Shown here: positions 43,336 through 51,725 of the stretch, piece after piece
Layout of the letters: every line of letters starts with the position of its first letter
Numbering within the stretch: position 1 is the first letter of the stretch
NCBI GenBank assembly: GCA_004173185.1
Contig: SEFZ01000018.1
Location: 1-64,000, forward strand
Direction: 5' to 3'
DNA: 64,000 nt
Source: Sphingomonadales bacterium
GTDB taxonomy: Bacteria; Pseudomonadota; Alphaproteobacteria; Sphingomonadales; Sphingomonadaceae
Translations under genes and position numbers: made by a program
Notes under the pieces: model-generated
Told to the model about the DNA's origin: nothing
The model's input: only the letters and a program-made list of their open reading frames with translations
Database searches by the model: none

Positions 43336-44325
43336 ATGAAGCCATCAGACGAATTTCGGCACGAAGCCCAAGACGGCGTCCGCTGGCAGGAAAATTATGT
43401 CTGGCACTGCTGGGATGCAGAGCGCAACTGCGGATGGTTCATCCACCTGGGGCGCATCCATGACGAAGGCATGATCGACGTGCGAGCCTTGGTCATGATT
43501 AACGGCAAGGCTACCTCTGCGACCTTCCAGGTCAGCGGTGATGATTGCTTCGGCGCTCCGGGGCTCGATGTGAAAGTCGAAATTCCGCTCGAGAAGATGC
43601 GGATCCGATTTGATGGCAAGGGCGCGGTCGGCACGACCAGCGACGGATTCCACGGAGTTCTCGCAGGCGACATTCCTTTCGGCTTCGACATCGAGATGAT
43701 CAGCGAGCATCCGGTTGTCGATTGGGGCCCTTACACCGCGAGCGCCGGCATCGACCCGCTCATCGCGGGAAATCACTACGAACAGGGCGCGCGCTGGCGC
43801 GGCAAGCTGTGGGGAGCCGGCACTGAGATCGAGGCCGAGGGCCTGCTCATCCGCGACCACAGCTGGGGGCCTCGCCAGTGGCAAGGCAAATGGTGGGGGA
43901 TCTGGCTCCCGATGGTGTTCGACGGCGGACGGCGCTTCATCTCGGGAACGGCGATGGCCGATAATGGTGTCTGGAGGACTTTCACCATCCTCAGCGACAC
44001 GAGCGGCGTGGTCAATGTGTCCTATGACAATTGGTTCACAGTCACAGGGCCGTTCGTGCCGCGACAATATAGCAGCGCGCGGGTATTGCGGATCGGCGAC
44101 GATTTTACGGAGCGATACGAATATGAGGGCCATGCGGCCCTAGCCTTCATGCGCCACTCCAGCTTCCTCGACGCCGAGGGACGGCCGATCAAGCGCGGTA
44201 TCACGGACATGTATTCCACGGTCCGAGGCGAGGGCCAAGTCGGTTTTGCGAACCTTCAGCACACGGTTGCAGCATCGATCGTGGAGGAAGGGTTCAACAA
44301 CCCCGCGGAACGATGGGCGGAGTGA
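43336..44325 (+). CDS. HSWG-motif protein, DUF7064/CrtC-AttH-like (paralogue B)
   Basis: A 329-residue paralogue of the protein at 36571. RDHSWGPR is at 173-180, WQENYVWHCWD at the N-terminus mirrors paralogue A, and the C-terminal half has WGIWLPMVFDGG and FVPRQYSSARV. GGGAGA lies six bases before the ATG. Its stop overlaps the start of the MFS gene, so the two are translationally linked. That pairing with a transporter suggests that the ligand of the HSWG family is an imported substrate or an early product. Confidence 0.76.
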   Translation: MKPSDEFRHEAQDGVRWQENYVWHCWDAERNCGWFIHLGRIHDEGMIDVRALVMINGKATSATFQVSGDDCFGAPGLDVKVEIPLEKMRIRFDGKGAVGTTSDGFHGVLAGDIPFGFDIEMISEHPVVDWGPYTASAGIDPLIAGNHYEQGARWRGKLWGAGTEIEAEGLLIRDHSWGPRQWQGKWWGIWLPMVFDGGRRFISGTAMADNGVWRTFTILSDTSGVVNVSYDNWFTVTGPFVPRQYSSARVLRIGDDFTERYEYEGHAALAFMRHSSFLDAEGRPIKRGITDMYSTVRGEGQVGFANLQHTVAASIVEEGFNNPAERWAE

Positions 44326-45566
44326 CCGACGCAACCGTCGCGCACGCTGATTCGAGTTCATCGGCGCGCGCGGAGCGCATGCGGGGAATCGTGGTCATCG
44401 TGATCGCCTTCCTCGGCATGATCCTTTCGATGCCGACGGTCATTGGTTACAGTATCGGCGTCTTCATGTTGTCTCTGGAGAGCAGCGAAGGCTGGGACCG
44501 GGCGAATGTTTCGCTCGCCATGACCTTCTTTTCGATCGTCATGTTCCTGATGTCCGCGCTCGCCGGCCGCCTCGCGGATGCGGTCGGAGCGGCTCGCGCC
44601 GGAGGCGCGAGCATGCTGGCCTTTGGACTTGCCCTCGTGATCGGAAGCAGGCTTGTCGATAGCGTCGAAGGACTTTGGCTCTTTTACGCCGTTGCAGCAG
44701 TGGCCGGGATTGCGACCACGCCCGTCGTCTTGCTGAGGCCGGTCGCCGCCAATTTTTCCGCGCGCCGCGGCATCGCAATGGGTGTCGTGCTCTGTGGCGT
44801 CGGACTGGGAGCGGCGCTCGTCCCGCAATTTGCGACGTTTGTTGTCTCAAGGGAAGGCTGGCGTGATGGCTACGCAGCGTTCGGCGTCGCGGCAATCGTT
44901 TTCGCGCCGGTGCTTTGGCTGGCGTTGCGGGAAGGCGCGGCCGAGCAAGCGGCGAAAAACACGATTGGAGAAGTTGCGAGCACGGGCGGACCAAGTCTGA
45001 AGACGGCTTTTAAGGAAGGGCGCTTTTGGTTGCTGTCGACGATTTCGCTGATGGGAATGCTTGGTCTCAGTGGCTTCGTATCCCATCTCATCCCGCTCGC
45101 TCGCGACCAAGGGATGGGCGCTGCGGAAGCAGCAGGGGTCGCTTCAGTTCTTGGCATTTCTAGCATCGTCGGTCGGATCGGAACCGGCCTCGCCCTCGAT
45201 CGCGTTCCGGGGAAGTTCGTCGGGATCGCAGTATTTTCGATCGGGGCCACCGGAATGCTGCTTCTTGCTTCGAAGCAGGTCGACCCCCTTTTTGCCGCGA
45301 TGATGATAGGATTGACGCTGGGTGCCGAGGTCGATCTTCTCGCCTACCTCGTCAGCCGCTATTATGGGCTTCGCGCCTTCGCGGCGATATTTGGCTGGAA
45401 TTATGGAATGCTGTCGATCGGCGCGCTGGCGAGCCCGATCATGTTCGCCCTCTTGCAACAATCCGCTGGAACTTATTCGGGCGCCTTGTTCGCGGCGGCG
45501 ACCGCGCTTTCGTTCGCCGCGTTCGGATGCCTCTTTCTTGGCCAGTACGCTCGGCAGGAAGAATAA
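44313..45566 (+). CDS. MFS transporter (monocarboxylate/oxalate-formate-like)
   Basis: A 417-residue inner-membrane protein with about twelve hydrophobic segments. The first half has GIVVIVIAFLGMILSMPTVIGYSIGVFM and AGRLADAVGAARAGG (loop 2-3 motif), typical of the MCT/OFA-type MFS branch for monocarboxylates. The start overlaps the HSWG-B gene by 13 bases. A GTG at 44322 would give a 4-base overlap instead. It probably imports an organic acid substrate or exports an intermediate. Confidence 0.88.
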   Translation: MGGVTDATVAHADSSSSARAERMRGIVVIVIAFLGMILSMPTVIGYSIGVFMLSLESSEGWDRANVSLAMTFFSIVMFLMSALAGRLADAVGAARAGGASMLAFGLALVIGSRLVDSVEGLWLFYAVAAVAGIATTPVVLLRPVAANFSARRGIAMGVVLCGVGLGAALVPQFATFVVSREGWRDGYAAFGVAAIVFAPVLWLALREGAAEQAAKNTIGEVASTGGPSLKTAFKEGRFWLLSTISLMGMLGLSGFVSHLIPLARDQGMGAAEAAGVASVLGISSIVGRIGTGLALDRVPGKFVGIAVFSIGATGMLLLASKQVDPLFAAMMIGLTLGAEVDLLAYLVSRYYGLRAFAAIFGWNYGMLSIGALASPIMFALLQQSAGTYSGALFAAATALSFAAFGCLFLGQYARQEE

Positions 45567-45762
45567 TCGATGTGCAACCCATCCCGAGGTTTGCCGGCAG
45601 GGGTGACCGAACTGTTCAATGGGACCAGCCAACGCAGCAAACCCGCGGCAGGAACTGGCGCATTACGAGCGCGGGTTGATCGTTTCGCGCCGCGACACGC
45701 GAGCCGACTCAATTACCCCACGCCGGAATTTTGCAATCTTCAGGCGCTGCGGAGCCGCCCGA

Positions 45763-46761
45763 TCAGAATGTCGTTCGGTCAGTCTGGTCTGCCCACAGGC
45801 GACCGTTTCGCTCCGCCATCTCCTGAAACGACATAGCGTCGACGACCATGCCGTGCCCGATGCGGCCGTCATTTAGCACCCAGCGCATGAGCGAATGGCA
45901 GACCTCGACGTGATTATATTGCCGAACCGGCCCGCCGGAAATGGCGGTGCCCTGAAGCAGGAAGGTCCGACCCTTGGCATCCAAGGCCTCCGCAACAATT
46001 CCTGTGAGCAGCCAGCCAACCCGGATAAATCGCAACTTCAAGCTCACAAGGCCGGTAGCCTCGCCGCGATCGAGAACATAGCCGTAGGCGAGCGCTTCCC
46101 GATCCTCGTCTTCAGAGCCGAGAGTACGGCGATTGATCCAGCTGATCGCAAGCTCCTCGCCGAAATGAGCGTGCATCCAGCCCCCGCCGGGCTGACCGAT
46201 CTCACGGCGCGGGCCCCAGCTGTGATCCATCGCTTCGACGCAATCGATCTCGAAGGAACGGCCATGAAGTTCGAGCGAGCCCGTGACGCGGCAAGTCAGA
46301 TCGAAATGCCCCTTATAGGCATCGTCCCAGGCGGTCTCGGCCCTTCCTCCCTCTGCAATACGAGGATTATGAAGAGGGTCATGCGGGTCGAAGGGGTCCA
46401 TTAGGCCGCGATAAGCGAGCGACAACGACATGCCTCCATAAGCGCCGCGGTACCGGACGTCATAATCGCGGATGTTGCGGGCATCGATCTCGAGCGCATT
46501 CTCGGTCCTGACGGCCGAGAGACTGTCGATCGCGGGCATAGACGGGCGATTGTCGGCATAAAGTACGTCGCCATGGTCAGGCGACAATTTGCCGAAAACC
46601 ACAATTTCTGCCTGCGTAATGCCAACAGCCTTTCGCGTGACGAGATGGACATGGCCCACGATCGAATATTCGGGCACCGAAAACACGAACATGTTCGTTT
46701 CCGCCCAATCCGACGGCATGTCTTTCGGACAATGAAAATCTACGTCGGCATCGGTGAACAT
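45763..46761 (-). CDS. HSWG-motif protein, DUF7064/CrtC-AttH-like (paralogue C)
   Basis: A 332-residue more divergent paralogue, with MDHSWGPR at 178-185 (R replaced by M at the first position). The N-terminal half (NMFVFSVPEYSIVGHVHL) and the calycin-like C-terminal half (ALAYGYVLDRGEATGLVSLKLRF) keep the two-domain plan. AGGA is eight bases before the ATG. It is the last gene of a leftward run with aldehyde and alcohol dehydrogenases, 13 bases behind the aldehyde dehydrogenase gene. Confidence 0.73.
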   Translation of the reverse strand: MFTDADVDFHCPKDMPSDWAETNMFVFSVPEYSIVGHVHLVTRKAVGITQAEIVVFGKLSPDHGDVLYADNRPSMPAIDSLSAVRTENALEIDARNIRDYDVRYRGAYGGMSLSLAYRGLMDPFDPHDPLHNPRIAEGGRAETAWDDAYKGHFDLTCRVTGSLELHGRSFEIDCVEAMDHSWGPRREIGQPGGGWMHAHFGEELAISWINRRTLGSEDEDREALAYGYVLDRGEATGLVSLKLRFIRVGWLLTGIVAEALDAKGRTFLLQGTAISGGPVRQYNHVEVCHSLMRWVLNDGRIGHGMVVDAMSFQEMAERNGRLWADQTDRTTF

Positions 46762-46774
46762 AAGCGCTTCCTAA

Positions 46775-48193
46775 TCAAAGTTTTTTCAGGACGATCGTCT
46801 TGAGCGACGTGAATTCGATCAAACCCGCCGCGCCCCCTTCGACGCCAATGCCGGACTGCTTGCGACCGCCGAATGAGGCCTCGGGCGGCAGAAATTGGGC
46901 TTCGTTAATCCAGGCCACGCCGGTGTCGATCTGCTCGGCAACGGCTTGTGCTTCCTCCGCGTCGCGCCCCCAAACCGAGGCGCCAAGACCATAGGGCGAG
47001 GCGTTCGCGCGCGCTATGACGTCCTTGGTGCTGTCGTACTTCAATAGGGGCACAACCGGACCAAATTGTTCTTCGGCAACAATCCGCGACGCGTCGGGCG
47101 GATTGTCGATGATTGTCACCGGAACAAATAGGCCCGGAGAGGTGTCGGTATCTCCTCCGATAGCGAAGCTGTGTCCCTGAGCTTTGCAGTCCGCGATAAG
47201 ATCGACCACTCGTTCATATTGCGGGCGATTGTTGATCGGCCCAATGCGTATGCCTTCTTCTGCGCCGTTGCCGACCCTGACGGTGCGCGCATAAGCTACC
47301 AATGCATCGCGCACCTGGTCATAAATCGAAGCATGGATATAGATCCGCTTGGAGGCCATGCAGACCTGACCCGCATTTTGAAAAGCGGCCCAAAAAAGTG
47401 GCTCGACCTGAGAGGCAATGTCAAAGTCCGGCAGGACGATCGCCGCGTCATTTCCGCCGAGTTCGAGTGTTACTCGCTTGAGCGATTTCGCTGCTCCCGC
47501 CATGACGCGTTTGCCGGTCGCGGTCGAACCCGTAAACGTGATCTTGTCGATACCTTCATGCTCGGTCATCAGCGGCCCCAGCGCGTCATCTCCCGAGATC
47601 ACGTTGAGCACGCCCGGCGGCAAGATGCGGCGGGCTATCTCACCCAGTCGGAGACTGGTCAGCGGCGTGAAAGGCGAGGGTTTGAGGATCACGCAATTTC
47701 CTGCGAGCATGGCCGGTCCGATCTTCATGATCGCCAGCGCAAACGGGAAATTCCAGGGGACGATCGCGCCCACGACCCCCAGCGGGACGCGGACCGCCTC
47801 GACGCGGCGTTCGGGCGTATCGGATAGAATGACACGCGGGATGTCCAGCGAAGCATTAGCTCCCAGCAAATAGGCGCCGCCTTGGATCTCCATCATCGCA
47901 TCGGCAAGCGGCTTGCCTTGCTCGGCGGTGAGAAGCCGGGCGAGTTCACCGGCCTCGGCGGCGATTGCAGCGGCAAGCGCTTCGATACAGGCGCGCCGGG
48001 CGCCAAGGCTCTGTGCCGACCAGTCTTTCCAGGCGGCGCGCGCCGAGGCTATGGCAGCGTCCAATTCGGCAGGCCCTGCCGCTGGCACCGATGCGATTCT
48101 CGTGCCTGTCGCCGGGTTCTCGACCGTCAAAGTCCGGGCTGTTTCTACCGCCTTTCCATCGATGGTGAGGGTGAATGCCGCGATATTTTCCAT
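46775..48193 (-). CDS. NAD(P)-dependent aldehyde dehydrogenase
   Basis: A 472-residue ALDH that oxidises an aldehyde to its acid. N148 (PWNFP), E244 (LELGGND) and the nucleophile C278 (NAGQVCMASKR) are present, and the cofactor loop is FTGSTATGKRV. It lies 30 bases downstream of the alcohol dehydrogenase gene, so the pair would turn a primary alcohol (for example from the P450 at 53978) into a carboxylate ready for CoA activation. Confidence 0.94.
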   Translation of the reverse strand: MENIAAFTLTIDGKAVETARTLTVENPATGTRIASVPAAGPAELDAAIASARAAWKDWSAQSLGARRACIEALAAAIAAEAGELARLLTAEQGKPLADAMMEIQGGAYLLGANASLDIPRVILSDTPERRVEAVRVPLGVVGAIVPWNFPFALAIMKIGPAMLAGNCVILKPSPFTPLTSLRLGEIARRILPPGVLNVISGDDALGPLMTEHEGIDKITFTGSTATGKRVMAGAAKSLKRVTLELGGNDAAIVLPDFDIASQVEPLFWAAFQNAGQVCMASKRIYIHASIYDQVRDALVAYARTVRVGNGAEEGIRIGPINNRPQYERVVDLIADCKAQGHSFAIGGDTDTSPGLFVPVTIIDNPPDASRIVAEEQFGPVVPLLKYDSTKDVIARANASPYGLGASVWGRDAEEAQAVAEQIDTGVAWINEAQFLPPEASFGGRKQSGIGVEGGAAGLIEFTSLKTIVLKKL

Positions 48194-48223
48194 GGGAGGC
48201 CCCTTATTTGTGGTGATGAGCGA

Positions 48224-49327
48224 TCAGGTGAGAAGGACAGCCTTGATCGCGGCACCGGACTCGAGAACTTCGACGGCCTCGTTTATTTCGTCGAGGCGGA
48301 ATGTCCTGATCATCCGGTCGAACGGGAAGCGCCCGCTCCGCCAATGTTCGATCAGTTCGGGAATGAACTGCTGCGGATCGCTGTCACCCTCGCAGACCCC
48401 GCGGATCGAAAGTCCCTTCGCCATGATCTGGTTGATGGGAATCGGGCAGAGCGCGGCGGGATCGGGGAACATGCCCAAAATCCCGATAACCCCGCGTGCG
48501 GCCATGGCGTCGGCGATTCCGGTAAGGACGTCCGTCCGCGCCGTCGTATCGATGGCGTAGTCGAACCCATCCGGCGAAATGCCGAGCGCCATGTCGGCAA
48601 GGGCACCCGCCGCGGGATCGATGACGTGCGACGCTCCGAGTTCGAGCGCCATTTGGCGGCGCACCGACGAAGGCTCGCTGACCACGATGATCGTGCAACC
48701 CGCCAGCTTCGCCGCGAGCACGGCGCTCAGCCCTACGGTACCTCCGCCGGTGACAAGAAGCGACGACGCAGGCGTGCAGGCCAGCGAGCGCAACACAGCC
48801 CCCGCCCCCGTCTGGACACCGCATCCGAGTGGTCCCAACAATTCAACCGGCACGTCGTCCGGCACCTTCACGACATTGTCTTCATACGCAATCGCATGAT
48901 CGGCAAATGATGACTGCCCGAAGAAGCAGCTCCCGATCGAGGAGCCGTCGCTATCGGTGACGGGGCTGGAGCCATCGCCGCGACGAAATGCGATATTGAG
49001 CTCCTCGAAGCGTCGGCAATAGGCCGGCGAGCCCGCGCGGCAGGCCGGGCAATCGTCACAAGACCGAAAACTGAGGACGACCTTGTCTCCGGGCGCCACC
49101 GAGGTGACGGCCTTGCCCGTCCGCTCGACGATGCCTGCCCCCTCATGGCCCAGCAAATGGGGACCGTGCGAGGCGACCATCGTGTGAAAGGTCAGGTCGG
49201 AGTGACAGATCCCCACCCCGGTAACTCGAACGAGAATTTCATCGTCGCGCGGCTCGTCTAGCGTGACCGTCCGGCACTCAAACGGACGTCCCGCCCGGTC
49301 GGACGTGATAGCGGCCTGGCATTGCAT
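48224..49327 (-). CDS. zinc-dependent alcohol dehydrogenase (aryl/benzyl alcohol type)
   Basis: A 367-residue MDR enzyme. Catalytic zinc ligands are C in GICHSDL, H in LLGHEG and C in GPLGCGVQTGAGAV. The structural zinc lobe is CDDCPACRAGSPAYC. The Rossmann loop is VTGGGTVGLSAV. The overall form is that of aryl/benzyl alcohol dehydrogenases (XylB/AreB group). GGAG lies eight bases before the ATG. The open frame upstream overlaps the kinase gene and is not homologous. Confidence 0.93.
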   Translation of the reverse strand: MQCQAAITSDRAGRPFECRTVTLDEPRDDEILVRVTGVGICHSDLTFHTMVASHGPHLLGHEGAGIVERTGKAVTSVAPGDKVVLSFRSCDDCPACRAGSPAYCRRFEELNIAFRRGDGSSPVTDSDGSSIGSCFFGQSSFADHAIAYEDNVVKVPDDVPVELLGPLGCGVQTGAGAVLRSLACTPASSLLVTGGGTVGLSAVLAAKLAGCTIIVVSEPSSVRRQMALELGASHVIDPAAGALADMALGISPDGFDYAIDTTARTDVLTGIADAMAARGVIGILGMFPDPAALCPIPINQIMAKGLSIRGVCEGDSDPQQFIPELIEHWRSGRFPFDRMIRTFRLDEINEAVEVLESGAAIKAVLLT

Positions 49328-49382
49328 TTGCTTCTCCAAAATCTTGAGGTGACGCGAGGGGCGTCTAAGGAAAGAGGACCGC

Positions 49383-50489
49383 CTATGCGAAAAAGGCGTC
49401 GTGTTGCTCGTCGCCGAGCACGGCGGCGACATCCTCGAAAAGGTCTGGCACGAGCCGCATCCGCATCATTTCCTCAGCATCATAGGCCCCGAACTCGTGC
49501 ATCATCCCGGCAAACCTCTGCGAGATCGCCAGGTGCCGATATGCAGAAAGCAGCCAGTAATACCGCCAGTTGGTTATGGGACGACGCGCCCGCGCGTTGT
49601 AATAGTCGACCGTCTCGGCATCGCCGAGGAAGCCGCCAAGGCGCTTTCCCGAGCGTCCCGCGCGCATCAACCTGCGCTCATAAAAACGCTGCATCGTCAG
49701 CATCCATGCGAGATCTTCCGCCGGGTTGCCGATGTAGGCGAGTTCCCAGTCCAGCAGCGCGACAGGCAGGCAGTCGCGGTAAATGATGTTGCCCGGTCGC
49801 GCGTCGCCCCACACGATCGCCGGCTCGGCCTCCGGGGGCGCGCTCTCGCGCAGATAGGCGCCGAGATCGTCGAGCAGAGGAAAATCGATCGGACAAGATG
49901 TTTCTACCGCCCAGTCGATCAATCCTTGGTAGTGATCGAGCAGCTGCAGCGTTCGGGGCGTGGTGTTAGACGGCCAGTCAACCTGCGACAGCAGCTGCGC
50001 TGAGGGTTCTACATGACTTAATGCGGCGATCGCATCGATCGTGCTCGTCCACAGCGTCTTCCTTTGCTCGTCGGTTGCGTCAACCACCCACCCAGCCTCG
50101 AGGAAGGTCGGGTTGTCGGGGGGAACAAGACCTTCGATGAAGTCGACGACAAAAAAAGGCCGGCCCAAAACCGACGCGTCGGGTTCCAGCCCGACGCATC
50201 GCGCCATCGGCACGTTGTCACGACCTTGAAGCGCCTCCATGAAGGCATACTGCTTCGACAGGTCGTAGCGCGGAAAAAGACTGACATGTTCGGGCGGCAG
50301 CCGGAGAATATGGCGGCGGGCTTTCCCGGCTGCCGTGAGATCGACGACGTGGGTCTCGTTGGAATAGCCGTTCCCATCGCCGGGCGAGCGCAGGGCCTGA
50401 ACCGAAATCTTCGGATCCTGTCGGCGCAACCAGTCTTCAAGCGCAGCGCGAAGCAGCTCGTCAGTTCCCAACGTCGATAAGATAGACAT
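49383..50489 (-). CDS. aminoglycoside-phosphotransferase-like kinase (3)
   Basis: A 368-residue APH-fold kinase. The catalytic loop is WGDARPGNIIY, with tryptophan in place of the usual histidine, a common variant in this branch. The metal site LLDWELAYIGNP is intact. An N-lobe segment reads RRHILRLPPE. It belongs to the ACAD10-like branch and sits 55 bases upstream of the alcohol dehydrogenase and 12 bases behind the HSWG-D gene. With the ACAD10/11-like dehydrogenase at 57908 it could form a hydroxyacyl phosphorylation/elimination step. Confidence 0.85.
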   Translation of the reverse strand: MSILSTLGTDELLRAALEDWLRRQDPKISVQALRSPGDGNGYSNETHVVDLTAAGKARRHILRLPPEHVSLFPRYDLSKQYAFMEALQGRDNVPMARCVGLEPDASVLGRPFFVVDFIEGLVPPDNPTFLEAGWVVDATDEQRKTLWTSTIDAIAALSHVEPSAQLLSQVDWPSNTTPRTLQLLDHYQGLIDWAVETSCPIDFPLLDDLGAYLRESAPPEAEPAIVWGDARPGNIIYRDCLPVALLDWELAYIGNPAEDLAWMLTMQRFYERRLMRAGRSGKRLGGFLGDAETVDYYNARARRPITNWRYYWLLSAYRHLAISQRFAGMMHEFGAYDAEEMMRMRLVPDLFEDVAAVLGDEQHDAFFA

Positions 50490-50501
50490 GGCGCTACGCT
50501 C

Positions 50502-51632
50502 CTAACCCGCAATCTGATTGAAATAGCCCGGGCCGGGAAACCCGAGCCGGTCGAGCTTCCCAAACAGGGAATATTCGAAGAGACCGTGCCCGACGCTGCC
50601 TTCGAACTCGAAGCGCGAAAAGGCGTCGATGCCGCCATAAAGACGCTTGTCGGGAACGGAGAAATCGAAGGAAAGAGAGTCGGTCACATCGTCGCCGCGA
50701 AAAACGCCGTGCGTCCATTCGTCGCGGGCGGCGCGTCCATATCCGGAGCCAGCCTCGATATACACGGGAACGAGCGGCGTGATCGAAAGCGTCCGCCCTC
50801 GCGATGTTCCATCGCCGAAGACGATGACAGCTCGCTCGATAAAACGGCGGTCGGACGTGAATTCGAAATCAAAACGCGCTTGCCCGAGATGTTCAACGCC
50901 GTGATTGCCCGGTCGGACGATTTCGGCCTGATCGACGGACCTCCGGCTTCCATCATGCTCGATAACGTTCAGATGAATGCCGAAATCGATAAAGTCGGCT
51001 GCAATCTTGACGAACTGAAAATTGGACGCGGCACTCGCCGAGCCGCCGACGCTCACCTTGCGCACGCCATCTGGCTCGATCTCGCCGACCGGCCGTATTC
51101 CCCAGGATCGATCGCGATATCCGCGCATGGCTTTGCCCGATGCGGGCGCCGCATCGCCCTTGAACCGAACATCGCCCTGGTATGAGCCAACCTGATTGTA
51201 CCGCATGATGTCGTGGAGTACGCGTCCGTTGACGCGATTCACGCTTCGAGGCTCAAGACTGGGGGCGTGGGTCCCCTCGAAGATGACGTCGCATTCGAGG
51301 CCAGTTTCGTTTGGACCCACGACGATCCTGAGGCGCTTCAGCCCTTCGAGCACCTCGATCGATATCGGTCCAACCTGCATGTCGGACCGGTCGCCCAGCA
51401 GGCGGGAAGACCGCAAGGCGATCTGCCCCGATCGGTTTCCGTATAGGGCAAAGGCGTCCTGGGTGCCCAGATTGGGATATTGCCCCATGCCAACGATCAG
51501 GAAAAAGCTCCCGTCCGGCGCATAGAGGTTAAAATAATGGCGATCGTAAAAGTTGCGGTCGCTGGTCTCGACATGGCGGACCGGCTCCACGATCTGGTGG
51601 ATGAGATAATCGTCAAATGCGGAGAGCGTCAT
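50502..51632 (-). CDS. HSWG-motif protein, DUF7064/CrtC-AttH-like (paralogue D)
   Basis: A 376-residue, most divergent paralogue. RDRSWGIR stands at 173-180 in place of RDHSWGPR, so the histidine is lost while SWG is kept. The two-domain beta-rich plan is retained (HYFNLYAPDGSFFLIVGMG and, near the end, FSRFEFEGSVGHGLFEYSLFG). Loss of the histidine could mean a non-catalytic binding role or a different reaction. It lies 93 bases behind TonB receptor 3 and 12 bases before kinase 3. Confidence 0.72.
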   Translation of the reverse strand: MTLSAFDDYLIHQIVEPVRHVETSDRNFYDRHYFNLYAPDGSFFLIVGMGQYPNLGTQDAFALYGNRSGQIALRSSRLLGDRSDMQVGPISIEVLEGLKRLRIVVGPNETGLECDVIFEGTHAPSLEPRSVNRVNGRVLHDIMRYNQVGSYQGDVRFKGDAAPASGKAMRGYRDRSWGIRPVGEIEPDGVRKVSVGGSASAASNFQFVKIAADFIDFGIHLNVIEHDGSRRSVDQAEIVRPGNHGVEHLGQARFDFEFTSDRRFIERAVIVFGDGTSRGRTLSITPLVPVYIEAGSGYGRAARDEWTHGVFRGDDVTDSLSFDFSVPDKRLYGGIDAFSRFEFEGSVGHGLFEYSLFGKLDRLGFPGPGYFNQIAG

Positions 51633-51725
51633 GGTCGCTTGCTATTCCTTTCGTGGAATTCCGGCACCGTGTGTGGTCGCCTTGGCAACCTCACACGGAG
51701 CCGGATCCCCCTTTTTTATCGAATT

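Noticed and set aside
31543..50489. Aminoglycoside resistance genes
   Set aside because: The three phosphotransferase-fold proteins have catabolic neighbours and belong by motif to ACAD10-like or ecdysteroid-kinase-like groups. Nothing indicates drug phosphorylation.
49851..50489. Inactive kinase because the HGD motif reads WGD
   Set aside because: The catalytic aspartate and asparagine of the loop and the DWE metal site are present. A W in place of H is common in this branch as far as I recall.
51690..51712. An island operator (CCTCACACGGAGCC) ahead of HSWG-D
   Set aside because: Only a CTCAC half is present and the right half does not pair, so I did not count it.
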